26,338 nt of DNA from an uncultured Collinsella sp. Its GTDB lineage: Bacteria > Actinomycetota > Coriobacteriia > Coriobacteriales > Coriobacteriaceae. The notes beneath the pieces were generated by a model. The model did no database searches. It saw only the letters and a list, made by a program, of their open reading frames with translations, and had not been told where the DNA came from. Positions 7,211 to 15,175 of this stretch are shown one piece after another. Positions within the stretch are counted from its first letter, which is position 1; each line of letters opens with the position of its first letter. The position numbers were made by a program, and so were the translations under genes. Location of the stretch: contig URTZ01000006.1 in assembly GCA_900550825.1 (NCBI GenBank), forward strand, positions 1-26,338, in the 5' to 3' direction.

Positions 7211-8733
7211 TGGCGTTCGAGACGTTTGCCGTACACGCGGCCTGCATCCGCGGCGTCGAGGCAATTCCCGTCACCGTCGAGGTCTCGCTTGCCGGTGGCG
7301 TTCCGGGCATCCAGATGCTCGGCATTCCGAGTATGGAGGTGATGGAGTCACGCGGGCGTATCCGGTGTGCCATGCGCTCGGCCGGCTTCGAGATCCCTCG
7401 GTCTGGCATTACCGTCAACCTGGCACCCGGCGATATCCGTAAAACTGGCAGCGGTTTTGACCTGCCGATTGCCATCGCGGTTCTGGCGGCCGACGGGCAG
7501 ATTCCCCGTGACAACCTCGATCGCTGCCTTATCGCAGGTGAGCTTGGTCTGGACGGCACGGTGCTGCCCGTCAAGGGCGAGGTGGCGTTTCAGCTGTTGG
7601 CGCGCGGTATGGGGCTTTCCTTTATTGCCGGCAGGTCCGATCAGCATGTCCCGCTTGCGGGTGTGGACTGCGGGTTTATCGACCACCTATCTCAGCTTGC
7701 CCATGGCATGGGGGATGCCGCACGGCATTACCTGGATTCTGAAGTGCTCGAGGCGACCTTTGAGCCCGAGCTCGATTATGCCGACGTTCTGGGGCAGGAG
7801 GTCGCCAAACGTGGCATGGCGCTTGCGGCCGCCGGCGAGCTCGGCCTGCTCATGATCGGCTCGCCCGGTTCGGGCAAGACCATGCTTGCGCGGCGCATGA
7901 CCGGCATCCTGCCCGAGCTTTCTCTCGAGGATCAGCAAGAGGCGCTGTGCATCCATTCGGTCTTGGGCGAGAACATCGATGGACTGCTTGCGGGGCATCG
8001 CCCCTTCCGCAGTCCGCATCACAGTATTTCGACCGCGGGACTTATCGGCGGCGGGCGTCCGGTGCATCCGGGCGAAATTAGCTTGGCTCATGGCGGCGTG
8101 CTCTTTTTGGACGAGCTCGCCGAGTTTCCCACCGGCGTGCTGCAGACGCTGCGTCAGCCCATCGAGCGCGGGTACGTGAGGATCGTGCGCGTTGACGGGG
8201 CCTTTACGTTTCCGTCGCGCTTTCAGCTGCTGGCCGCGAGCAATCCCTGCCCCTGCGGGTTTTTGGGCGATCGCGAAGTGCCGTGTCGCTGTTCGGCGGC
8301 GATGGTCGAGCGCTATCGGGGCAAGTTGCGCGGTCCCTTGGCTGATCGCATCGACATGATGATCGACGTGACCCGCCCCGATCCCCAGGTGATCATTGAG
8401 GGCGCGGAAGGTATGTCATCGGCCGAGCTGCGCGATTACGTCGTGCGTGGGCGCGCCTTTCGCGCCTGGCGTGAATCCCGTATGGACGATGCGGACACCG
8501 AGGCCGAGGAAGATGAGTCGCGGTCCATTGACGGCGTCGTTTCGACCTTTGGGCTTGATGAGGCTGCCGAGAAATGCGTGCTCGGCCTGTCGAAGCGCAC
8601 GCATCTGACGGGTCGCGGCATCGTGCGCCTGGTACGCATTGCACGCACGATCGCCGATGTTGCCGAAAGCGAACGGGTGACGCAGGATCACGTGCTCGAG
8701 GCGGCGATGTATCAGGGAAGGAGGGACCAATGA
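7210..8733 (+). CDS. comM: YifB/ComM family Mg-chelatase-like AAA+ ATPase
   Basis: Hexameric AAA+ ATPase. In transformable Proteobacteria ComM promotes branch migration during uptake-DNA recombination; function in this lineage is inferred. The product has 507 residues, the usual family length. Order: N-terminal ChlI-type domain (residues 1-190, VEVSLAGGVPGIQMLGIP, VNLAPGDIRKTGSGFDLPIA), Walker A GSPGSGKT (217-224), SPHHSISTAGLIGGG, Walker B VLFLDELAEF (D301/E302), NPCPCG (345-350) with further cysteines, and a C-terminal ComM-type domain with RIVRLVRIARTIADV. The start is the ATG overlapping the yraN stop by one base. The stop overlaps the dprA start by 4 bases. Pairing with dprA suggests a DNA-uptake or recombination role. 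Confidence 0.95.
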   Translation: MAFETFAVHAACIRGVEAIPVTVEVSLAGGVPGIQMLGIPSMEVMESRGRIRCAMRSAGFEIPRSGITVNLAPGDIRKTGSGFDLPIAIAVLAADGQIPRDNLDRCLIAGELGLDGTVLPVKGEVAFQLLARGMGLSFIAGRSDQHVPLAGVDCGFIDHLSQLAHGMGDAARHYLDSEVLEATFEPELDYADVLGQEVAKRGMALAAAGELGLLMIGSPGSGKTMLARRMTGILPELSLEDQQEALCIHSVLGENIDGLLAGHRPFRSPHHSISTAGLIGGGRPVHPGEISLAHGGVLFLDELAEFPTGVLQTLRQPIERGYVRIVRVDGAFTFPSRFQLLAASNPCPCGFLGDREVPCRCSAAMVERYRGKLRGPLADRIDMMIDVTRPDPQVIIEGAEGMSSAELRDYVVRGRAFRAWRESRMDDADTEAEEDESRSIDGVVSTFGLDEAAEKCVLGLSKRTHLTGRGIVRLVRIARTIADVAESERVTQDHVLEAAMYQGRRDQ

Positions 8734-9665
8734 TGGCCGAGGGGACCTTCGAGCTGCATCCAGGTGATGCGTTGTATCCCGAGACCGTATTGGAGCTTTC
8801 TGATGTACCCCAGACGCTCTATGTGCGCGGCAACCCCGAGGTGCTTTCGACGCCCGCGCTCTCCATTATCGGCGCGCGCAAGGCATCGCCGTACGGTCTC
8901 GCCGTGGCAGAACTTGCGGCCAAGGTGGCGGTTGAGGCGGGGGTGACGGTGGTCTCGGGCGGTGCGATCGGCTGCGACCAGGCGTCGGGTTGGGCCGCGG
9001 TCAACGCCGGGGGCAAACACATCGTGGTACTGGGGACCGGCGCCGATGTTGTCTATCCGCGCTCGAGCGCCGGCCTCATAACGCGCACACTTGATACGGG
9101 CGGCGCGGTCGTTTCGATTTCGCCGTGGGGTATGGGACCGCGTAAGTTCGCCTTTCCGCGGCGCAATCGTGTAATCGCCGCCTTGTCGCAGGCACTCTTT
9201 GTTTCCGAGGCGGGCATGCCCTCGGGTACGTTCTCCACGGCGGAGGCCGCTATGGACTTGGGGCGAGAGCTTCTTGCCGTGCCGGGGTCTATCCTTTCGC
9301 CCGAGTCGCGCGGGACTAACTATCTCATCGCTAACGGAGCCTGCTGCATCATCGATGAGGAATCAATCGAGATGGCCATCTCGCGCATCTACGGCACGCT
9401 GCGCTACTCGCGTCCCGATGCACCTGGCATTGCCGATCTGGACCCAACACAGCAGACCGTGATGCACGCGCTTATCGCCTCGCCGCTCAAGGTCGACGAC
9501 ATTGCCGCGCTCGTCTCGCTTGATGCTGTCGGCGTGCTCAAGCTCTTGGGCTCGCTCGAGCTCGAGGGTCTTATTGAGCGCATGATGGATGGAAGGTATG
9601 CGCCCTCAAAGTTTGCGCTTCACGCCCAGACGCCCTTCGGTCACAATGGAAAGCGTGTCAATTAG
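8730..9665 (+). CDS. dprA: DNA-processing protein DprA
   Basis: Binds incoming single-stranded DNA and loads RecA during transformation; it is also kept in many bacteria of unknown competence. The product has 311 residues, shorter than many DprA proteins because it lacks the N-terminal SAM-like domain and starts almost directly at the Rossmann-like core. Core motifs: SIIGARKASPYG (45-56), VVSGGAIGCDQ (74-84), IVVLGTGADVVYP, FPRRNRVIAALS (142-153), SGTFSTAEAAMDLGRELLAVPG and GTNYLIANGA. A C-terminal winged-helix (DML1-like) segment spans about 238-298. AAGGAGGG (8718-8725) precedes the tandem ATG ATG at 8730; the first is chosen, giving an ATGA overlap with comM. The gene probably belongs to the yraN-xer transcript. 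Confidence 0.95.
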   Translation: MMAEGTFELHPGDALYPETVLELSDVPQTLYVRGNPEVLSTPALSIIGARKASPYGLAVAELAAKVAVEAGVTVVSGGAIGCDQASGWAAVNAGGKHIVVLGTGADVVYPRSSAGLITRTLDTGGAVVSISPWGMGPRKFAFPRRNRVIAALSQALFVSEAGMPSGTFSTAEAAMDLGRELLAVPGSILSPESRGTNYLIANGACCIIDEESIEMAISRIYGTLRYSRPDAPGIADLDPTQQTVMHALIASPLKVDDIAALVSLDAVGVLKLLGSLELEGLIERMMDGRYAPSKFALHAQTPFGHNGKRVN

Positions 9666-9679
9666 AAAGGTGTTTGCAG

Positions 9680-11017
9680 ATGCAGTTCGATCAGGTGACG
9701 GTTATCGGTGGCGGTCTGGCGGGTTCGGAATGTGCGATCCAGCTGGCAGATCGCGGGTTTGCCGTAAAGCTGTGCGAGATGCGCCCCCAGGTGAGCTCTC
9801 CGGCCCACCATACCGACCACCTGGCCGAGCTCGTCTGCTCAAATTCGTTTAAGTCAACCCGTCCGGACTCTGCTGCGGGCTTGTTAAAGGCCGAGCTCGA
9901 GCGCATGGGTTCGGTTCTGCTCGATTGCGCCCATCGTGCGGCCGTTCCCGCTGGCGGTGCCCTGGCGGTCGACCGCGTCAAGTTTTCCGGGCTTGTTGAG
10001 GCCGAGGTTGCCTCCCGACCCAATATCGAGGTTGTGCACGGCGAGGTCACGCAGATTCCCGAGGGCCACGTGGTCATTGCCGCGGGCCCGCTGTGTTCTC
10101 CGGCATTGAGCGAAGAGGTCATGAAGCTCGTCGGTGGCGACGCCTTGGCGTTCTTTGACGCTGCCGCGCCAATCGTCGATGCCTCCACGCTCGATATGGA
10201 CGTGCTGTTCTCGCAGTCGCGCTATGAGGAGCAGGGGAGCGGCGACTATCTCAACGCTCCGCTCAACAAGGAGGAGTACGAGGCCTTTATCGAGGCACTC
10301 ACAACCGCCGACCGCGTGGTGCTCAAGGACTTTGAGGGCGGCGATCTCTTCCAGGCCTGTCAGCCTGCCGAGGAAGTCGCCCGCACTGGCAAGGATGCTA
10401 TCCGATTTGGCGCCATGAAGCCAGTCGGCCTCACCGACCCGCGAACCGGACGTCGTCCCTGGGCGGCGATTCAGCTGCGCGCCGAGAACAAGGAAAAGAC
10501 CGCCTATAACCTGGTGGGCTTCCAGACAAATCTGACTTTTGGCGAGCAGAAGCGTGTCTTCCACATGGTTCCCGGTCTGGAGAATGCCGAGTTCTTCCGT
10601 TATGGCGTCATGCACCGCAATACCTTTGTCGATGCGCCACACGTTCTTGACGGCACCTTTGCCGTGCCTGGCACGGGTGTGCGCCTCGCCGGTCAGATCA
10701 CCGGCACCGAGGGGTACATGGAAGCGGTGGCGACCGGTCTGCTTGCCGCGCTTAACACCTATGCCGAGGCTATCGGTGCGGCTTCTGTGGAGCTTCCTCG
10801 TGTGGGCGCCCTGGGCGCGCTCGTGGGCTATGCGACCGATCCGGCAACCGTTGGCTACCAGCCCATGCATGTCAATTTTGGCCTGGTGCCGCCGCTCGAG
10901 GACGGCAGGCGCCGCAGTAAGCGCGACCGCTACCAGGCTTATGCGGATCGCGCCCTCGAGGCCCTCGATGCCTACTTGGCCACGCGTTCCGACTTGTTTG
11001 GAGGCGACCGGTCATAG
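9680..11017 (+). CDS. trmFO: Methylenetetrahydrofolate-tRNA-(uracil-5-)-methyltransferase TrmFO
   Basis: FAD- and folate-dependent enzyme that makes 5-methyluridine at position 54 in the T-loop of tRNAs. The product has 445 residues, the usual length. The N-terminal FAD-binding motif is VTVIGGGLAGSECAIQLADRG (V7 to G26), followed by CEMRP, LVCSNSFKS, AVDRVKFS and HVVIAAGPLCSPAL. Later come LKDFEGGDLFQACQPAEEVA, DAIRFGAMKPVGLTDPRTGRRPWA and PMHVNFGLVPPLE. The ATG at 9680 is chosen over the in-frame TTG at 9674 because GAAAGG (9665-9670) is 9 bases from the ATG. The gene follows dprA by 14 bases, and its TAG stop overlaps the proposed ATA start of the recombinase. In Bacillota topA usually sits between dprA and trmFO; here it does not. 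Confidence 0.96.
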   Translation: MQFDQVTVIGGGLAGSECAIQLADRGFAVKLCEMRPQVSSPAHHTDHLAELVCSNSFKSTRPDSAAGLLKAELERMGSVLLDCAHRAAVPAGGALAVDRVKFSGLVEAEVASRPNIEVVHGEVTQIPEGHVVIAAGPLCSPALSEEVMKLVGGDALAFFDAAAPIVDASTLDMDVLFSQSRYEEQGSGDYLNAPLNKEEYEAFIEALTTADRVVLKDFEGGDLFQACQPAEEVARTGKDAIRFGAMKPVGLTDPRTGRRPWAAIQLRAENKEKTAYNLVGFQTNLTFGEQKRVFHMVPGLENAEFFRYGVMHRNTFVDAPHVLDGTFAVPGTGVRLAGQITGTEGYMEAVATGLLAALNTYAEAIGAASVELPRVGALGALVGYATDPATVGYQPMHVNFGLVPPLEDGRRRSKRDRYQAYADRALEALDAYLATRSDLFGGDRS

Positions 11018-11934
11018 CCTTTGACCTGTACGATACCGTCGACTCGTTTATCGCCTACATCGCACGTGTCGAGGGGCTCTCTCCCAATACGGTGACCGCT
11101 TATGGATCGCGGTTGGAGCGCTTTGCTGCCTGGTGCGAGCGTACGGGTGTCGATGCGCGTGCGGCCGACGTGCGTACCGTCCGCACGTATTTGGCCGAGC
11201 TTTCGCGCGAGCAGGTGGCGCCTCGCACCCTTGCGGCACATTTGTCGGCTATTCGGTCGCTCTACCGTTGGATGGCTGCCGAGGGGATTGTCGAGGGTGA
11301 TGCGGTCTCGGCGATCGCGTCGCCCAAGCTGCCGCGCGACCTGCCCGGCGTCCTTACGACTCAGCAGGTCGAGGCGCTGCTCAAGACGCCTGATACTTCG
11401 ACGCCCGCGGGACTGCGCGATGCGGCGATGCTCGAGCTGCTCTATGCCTCGGGTGCCCGCATCTCGGAGCTTGCCGCGCTTAACGTGGAATCCATCGCTT
11501 GGTCGGAGCGCGTGGTTCGCCTTTGGGGCAAGGGGAGCAAGGAGCGCATTGTTCCTCTGTATCGTCGCGCACTTGAGGCGACGCGCACCTATGTCGAGGA
11601 GGGGAGACCGGAGTTGCTCGCCCAGGCAAAGCACCGCGACGCCGCAGCCGGTCTGCATCCGCTGTTTATTTCTGCGCGCGGTAATCGCATGAGTGCCGCT
11701 ATGCTCAGGCGACGGTTCCATATGCTGGCGACGTGCGCCGGCATTCCGGCCGACATCGCGCCTCATGCGATGCGTCATACGTTTGCGACCGATCTGCTTG
11801 AGGGCGGCGCGGATCTGCGTTCGGTTCAAGAGCTGCTGGGGCATGCGAGCCTGTCCACGACTCAAATCTACACGCATCTTACGCCCGATCGGCTTAAGCG
11901 CGCCGTGACCCAGGCCCATCCCCGGGGCGAGTAG
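11014..11934 (+). CDS. xerC: Tyrosine recombinase XerC/XerD-like, probable ATA start
   Basis: Site-specific recombinase of the Xer type that resolves chromosome dimers at a dif site. All catalytic residues are present, counting from 11014: R149 (ASGARISEL), K173 (GKGSKERIVPLY), H251 and R254 (HAMRHTFATDLL), H277 (LLGHASLSTTQ) and Y286 (IYTH). The N-terminal SAM-like domain is complete only if translation starts upstream of the GTG at 11092, because FIAYIARVEGLSPNT is encoded before it. No ATG, GTG or TTG exists in frame between the stop at 10918 and that GTG. GGAGG (11000-11004) lies 9 bases before ATA at 11014, which overlaps the trmFO TAG as ATAG. From ATA the product has 306 residues, the normal Xer length. 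Whether this is XerC or XerD cannot be decided; XerC is suggested by position after trmFO. Confidence 0.9.
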   Translation: MAFDLYDTVDSFIAYIARVEGLSPNTVTAYGSRLERFAAWCERTGVDARAADVRTVRTYLAELSREQVAPRTLAAHLSAIRSLYRWMAAEGIVEGDAVSAIASPKLPRDLPGVLTTQQVEALLKTPDTSTPAGLRDAAMLELLYASGARISELAALNVESIAWSERVVRLWGKGSKERIVPLYRRALEATRTYVEEGRPELLAQAKHRDAAAGLHPLFISARGNRMSAAMLRRRFHMLATCAGIPADIAPHAMRHTFATDLLEGGADLRSVQELLGHASLSTTQIYTHLTPDRLKRAVTQAHPRGE

Positions 11935-11980
11935 GCTGGGCGGCTCGCGTTGCGTTTAGGTGTGTGGTTTTGATTGCGGG

Positions 11981-12009
11981 TTGGCAGGAAGAGGTAATCC
12001 TGCTATCAT
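11981..12009 (+). promoter_or_regulatory. Promoter of rpsB-tsf
   Basis: TTGGCA (11981-11986) and TATCAT (12004-12009) are separated by exactly 17 bases. It lies just after the xer stop and directs transcription into the rpsB leader, with a start expected near 12016. Confidence 0.75.
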
Positions 12010-12015
12010 TCATCG

Positions 12016-12150
12016 GGTTGCTTCACGGCAACAGGTTTTTATCACGCACGCGCGGCTACTTCATACCGTGGTGCCCGGGCTTTGGTAGCACATGTCCGGG
12101 TTGGTTTTGGAGGATGACCCCGCGCGGAGGCAAACCACAGGAGGTTTAAC
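12016..12150 (+). promoter_or_regulatory. Structured 5' leader of rpsB
   Basis: About 135 bases are transcribed before the rpsB ATG and no ORF is supported in them. A 5'-terminal hairpin (GTTGC 12017-12021 with GCAAC 12028-12032) is followed by TTTTT (12036-12040). A long-range 7-bp pairing, CGCGCGG (12049-12055) with CCGCGCG (12120-12126), encloses a 5-bp stem, CCCGG (12074-12078) with CCGGG (12096-12100). The outer stem ends just before the ribosome binding site AGGAGG (12139-12144). This suits feedback control by S2, known for rpsB leaders elsewhere, but that role is inferred. Confidence 0.5.
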
Positions 12151-12879
12151 ATGGCTACCAAGATTAATATCCGCACCCTGCTCGAGGCCGGCTGCCACTT
12201 CGGTCACCAGACCCGTCGCTGGAACCCCAAGATGAAGCCGTTCATCTTCGGTGAGCGCAACGGCATCTACATCCTCGACCTCAAGCAGACCATCCTCGAC
12301 GCCGACCAGGCCTACACCTTCGTCAAGAACGTCGCCAAGGGTGGCAACGTGCTGTTCGTCGGCACCAAGAAGCAGGCTCAGGAGGCCGTCAAGAACGCCG
12401 CTGAGCGCGCCAACATGCCTTACATCAACCAGCGTTGGCTCGGCGGTATGCTGACCAACTTCGTCACCATCCGCTCCCGCATCAACCGCATGGAGGAGCT
12501 CGAGGCCATGGTCGAGGACGGCCGTATGGCAGTGCTCCCCAAGAAGGAGCAGGCTGTGCTCGGTAAGGAACTCACCAAGCTCCAGACCAACCTCGGTGGC
12601 GCCCGCGACATGAAGGGTCTGCCCCAGGCTCTCTTCGTCATCGACACCAAGCGCGAGGAGAACGCTATCAAGGAGGCCCAGCGCCTGAACATCCCCGTCG
12701 TCGCTCTGATCGACACCAACTCCGATCCCGACGAGGTCGAGTACGGCATCCCCTGCAACGATGACGCTATCTCCGCTGTCACCCTTATGTGCGAGCTCAT
12801 GGCTGACGCCTGCCTCGCTGGCTCCGGCAAGGAGCAGGTCTCCGAGGCCGAGATGGCCGCTGAGCCCAAGGCCGAGTAA
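12151..12879 (+). CDS. rpsB: 30S ribosomal protein S2
   Basis: Small-subunit protein bound late in assembly, needed for S1 binding and initiation in bacteria that have S1. The product has 242 residues, within the family range. Signatures: LLEAGCHFGHQTRRWNPKM, FGERNGIYILDLKQT, VLFVGTKKQAQ, INQRWLGGMLTNF, LPQALFVIDTKREENAIKEA and VALIDTNSDPDEVEYGIP. The C-terminus is short and acidic. The ATG at 12151 has AGGAGG 6 bases upstream. Codon use is strongly biased to C-ending codons, as expected for high expression. It heads a two-gene unit with tsf, 45 bases apart. Confidence 0.98.
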   Translation: MATKINIRTLLEAGCHFGHQTRRWNPKMKPFIFGERNGIYILDLKQTILDADQAYTFVKNVAKGGNVLFVGTKKQAQEAVKNAAERANMPYINQRWLGGMLTNFVTIRSRINRMEELEAMVEDGRMAVLPKKEQAVLGKELTKLQTNLGGARDMKGLPQALFVIDTKREENAIKEAQRLNIPVVALIDTNSDPDEVEYGIPCNDDAISAVTLMCELMADACLAGSGKEQVSEAEMAAEPKAE

Positions 12880-12924
12880 ATCAGTCTTAGTTAATTCTTT
12901 TTCATCTCTTTGAAAGGAACCACA

Positions 12925-13794
12925 ATGGCCCAGATTACCGCCGCTATGGTCAAGCAGCTCCGCGAGATGACCGACTCCCCGATGATGGAGTGCAAGAAGG
13001 CTCTCGTCGAGGCTGACGGCGACATGGACGCCGCTGTCGACGTTCTGCGTAAGAACGGCCTTGCCAAGGCTGCCAAGAAGGCTGGCCGTGAGACCAACGA
13101 GGGCGCTGTCGCCGCGTTCGTCTCCGAGGATGGCAAGACCGGCGCTCTGCTCGAGCTCTCCTGCGAGACCGACTTCGTTGGCTCCAACGCCAAGTTCACC
13201 GGCTTTGCTTCCAAGGTCGCTGAGGTTGTCGCTACCACCGAGCCTGCTGACGTCGACGCTCTGCTTGAGAAGCCGATGGGCGAGGAGACCGTTTCCTCTG
13301 AGCTCACCGAGATGATTCACATCATGGGCGAGAACATGAAGATCTCCCGCTTCGCCGCCCGTAAGGCCGAGAACGGCGCGCTCGCTTCTTACATCCACAT
13401 GGGTGGTAAGATCGGCGTCCTCGTCGAGTTTGCTTTCGAGAAGGCCGAGACCGCTCAGGCTGAGTCCTTCAAGACCTTCGCTCACGACGTTGCCCTTCAG
13501 GTTGCCGCCGTCGCCCCGATCTGCGCTACCCGCGATCAGGTTCCGGCCGAGACCGTCGAGCACGAGAAGCAGATCTACATGGCTCAGGCTGCCGAGTCCG
13601 GCAAGCCCGAGGCCATTCAGGAGAAGATGGCTGTCGGCCGTCTGGAGAAGTTCTACAAGCAGTCCGTGCTCACCGAGCAGGAGTTCATCAAGGACAGCTC
13701 CCTCACCATCAAGAAGTACGCTGAGCAGGTCTCCAAGGAGCTCGGCGACACCATTACCGTCGTTGCCTTTGACCGTCTGGTCCGTGGCGAGTAA
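12925..13794 (+). CDS. tsf: Translation elongation factor Ts
   Basis: Guanine-nucleotide exchange factor that regenerates EF-Tu-GTP in the cytosol. The product has 289 residues, normal for the family. The N-terminal UBA-like region has MVKQLREMTDSPMMECKKAL, a variant of the family T-[GD]-x-G-M-M-D-C-K-K-A-L signature with SPMME in place of GMMD. The core has LLELSCETDFVGSNAKF and the two dimerisation-type subdomains with HIMGENMKISRFAAR. The C-terminal module carries EQEFIKDSSLTI. The ATG at 12925 follows AAAGGA (12913-12918) by 6 bases and gives MAQITAAMV; a TTG at 12910 lies before that site. The gene is co-transcribed with rpsB and ended by a clear terminator. Confidence 0.98.
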   Translation: MAQITAAMVKQLREMTDSPMMECKKALVEADGDMDAAVDVLRKNGLAKAAKKAGRETNEGAVAAFVSEDGKTGALLELSCETDFVGSNAKFTGFASKVAEVVATTEPADVDALLEKPMGEETVSSELTEMIHIMGENMKISRFAARKAENGALASYIHMGGKIGVLVEFAFEKAETAQAESFKTFAHDVALQVAAVAPICATRDQVPAETVEHEKQIYMAQAAESGKPEAIQEKMAVGRLEKFYKQSVLTEQEFIKDSSLTIKKYAEQVSKELGDTITVVAFDRLVRGE

Positions 13795-13817
13795 ATAAGC
13801 TCTTGTAGCTGGTAATG

Positions 13818-13852
13818 AGCAGGCTGTGGGTTTTACTCACAGCCTGCTTTTT
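13818..13852 (+). terminator. Intrinsic terminator of rpsB-tsf
   Basis: An 11-bp perfect stem (13818-13828 with 13838-13848) with a 9-nt loop runs into a tract of five T's. It lies 23 bases after the tsf stop. Confidence 0.92.
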
Positions 13853-13876
13853 CATGGCTCTTCTTAGAGCCTTTGA

Positions 13877-13882
13877 TAAAAT
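13877..13882 (+). promoter_or_regulatory. Candidate -10 element for the pyrH operon
   Basis: TAAAAT at 13877-13882 lies between the tsf terminator and the pyrH ribosome binding site, where the operon promoter is expected. No good -35 is seen 16-18 bases upstream, so this is tentative. Confidence 0.4.
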
Positions 13883-13912
13883 GTTGAGAGTTCAATCTAA
13901 AGGAGGATCGCT

Positions 13913-14635
13913 TTGTCCGACATCCGATATAAACGCGTGCTTCTGAAGCTTTCCGGCGAAGCGCTGATGGGCGACGGCCAATATGGCATCGACCCCAAGG
14001 TTACCGACCATCTTGCCAAACAGGTCAAAGAGCTGCTCGCCGTTGGTCACGAAGTTGGCGTCGTTGTTGGCGGCGGCAATATTTTCCGCGGCATGGCCGG
14101 CGCTGCCGGTGGCATGGAGCGTGCTCAGGCCGACTACATGGGCATGCTGGCAACCGTTATGAACGCGCTCGCCCTGCAGGATGCCTTCGAGCACAACGAT
14201 GTTCCCTGTCGCGTTATGAGCGCTATCCAGATGAACGAGATCTGCGAGCCCTATATTCGCCGTCGCGCCATCAACCACCTTTCCAAGGGCAACGTCGTTA
14301 TTTTTGCCGCCGGTTCGGGCAATCCGTACTTTACGACCGACACCGCTGCTGCTCTTCGTGCGTGCGAGATCGGCGCCGAGATTCTGATTAAAGCCACCAA
14401 GGTTGACGGCATCTACGACAAGGATCCCGTCAAGTGCGCCGATGCCGTCCGTTTTGACAAGATTACCTATCACGAGGTGCTCGTCCGCGGCCTGCAGGTT
14501 ATGGATTCCACGGCTACGGCTCTGTGCCAGGATAACCGTATGCCGATTTTGGTCCTCAACATCGATGGCGAGGACACCGTCAAGCGCGCGCTTTCGGGTG
14601 AGCCCGTCGGCACGCTCGTCTATCAGGAGGATTAA
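13913..14635 (+). CDS. pyrH: Uridylate kinase (UMP kinase)
   Basis: Phosphorylates UMP to UDP with ATP, the committed route to UTP and CTP. It is a hexameric amino-acid-kinase-fold enzyme, usually regulated by GTP and UTP. The product has 240 residues, typical length. Visible: LLKLSGEALMGDGQYGID, VGVVVGGGNIFRG, the UMP-binding ADYMGMLATVMNALALQ, VIFAAGSGNPYFTTDTAA, LIKATKVDGIYDKDP and MDSTATALCQDN. The start is TTG at 13913, with a strong AAGGAGG (13900-13906) 6 bases upstream. It heads the run pyrH-frr-uppS-cdsA-dxr-rseP-ispG-proS. The frr ribosome binding site lies inside its last codons. Confidence 0.97.
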   Translation: MSDIRYKRVLLKLSGEALMGDGQYGIDPKVTDHLAKQVKELLAVGHEVGVVVGGGNIFRGMAGAAGGMERAQADYMGMLATVMNALALQDAFEHNDVPCRVMSAIQMNEICEPYIRRRAINHLSKGNVVIFAAGSGNPYFTTDTAAALRACEIGAEILIKATKVDGIYDKDPVKCADAVRFDKITYHEVLVRGLQVMDSTATALCQDNRMPILVLNIDGEDTVKRALSGEPVGTLVYQED

Positions 14636-14637
14636 GC

Positions 14638-15174
14638 ATGGCAGAGAACATCACCGCCCACATGGACAAGTCGCTCGAGTCCCTCAAGCATAACTTCTCC
14701 AAGGTTCGTACCGGCCGCGCCAATGCCAACATTCTGTCCGACATCACTGTCGATTATTACGGTGTTCCCACGCCGGTCACGCAGGTTGCCGCCGTCAAGA
14801 CCCCCGAGGCCCACATGCTGCTCATCGAGCCGTGGGACAAGGCACTCATCAATGCTATCGTCAAGGCCATCGGCGCTTCCGATCTGGGTATTACCCCCAA
14901 CTCCGATGGCACCGTCGTTCGTCTGCCGTTTCCGGCTCCCACCGAGGAGCGTCGTCGCGAGCTCGTCAAGGAGTGCCGCGAGTACGCCGAGCAGGCCAAG
15001 GTGTCTATCCGTAACATCCGTCGCGACTTCAACAACAAGCTCGAGCGCGATGAGGAGCTCACCGAGGACGATGTCCGTCGCGAGCAGGCCAAGGTCCAGA
15101 AGCACACCGATGAGTATGTCGCCAAGGTCGAGGAGCTTCTGAAGGAAAAAGAAGCCGAGGTCATGGAGATCTAA
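14638..15174 (+). CDS. frr: Ribosome recycling factor
   Basis: Splits post-termination ribosomes together with EF-G. The product has 178 residues, slightly short of the usual 185 at the N-terminus. Family features: the ESLKHNFSKVRTGRANANIL helix, ITVDYYGVPTPVTQVAAV, LLIEPWDKALINAIVKAI, SDLGITPNSDGTVVRLPFP and the long helical C-terminus with EERRRELVKECREYAEQAKV and VSIRNIRRDFNNKL. The ATG at 14638 follows AGGAGG (14625-14630) by 7 bases and is separated from the pyrH stop by 2 bases. Confidence 0.97.
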   Translation: MAENITAHMDKSLESLKHNFSKVRTGRANANILSDITVDYYGVPTPVTQVAAVKTPEAHMLLIEPWDKALINAIVKAIGASDLGITPNSDGTVVRLPFPAPTEERRRELVKECREYAEQAKVSIRNIRRDFNNKLERDEELTEDDVRREQAKVQKHTDEYVAKVEELLKEKEAEVMEI

Positions 15175-15175
15175 G

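Noticed and set aside
11092..11934. GTG at 11092 as the start of the Xer recombinase
   Set aside because: It would remove part of the conserved N-terminal DNA-binding domain encoded directly upstream, and it has no ribosome binding site at proper spacing.
12061..13563. A 500-codon minus-strand open frame across rpsB and tsf
   Set aside because: It spans two highly expressed plus-strand genes and their spacer, has Leu/Gly/Asp/Val/His-rich sequence and no ribosome binding site or homology pattern.
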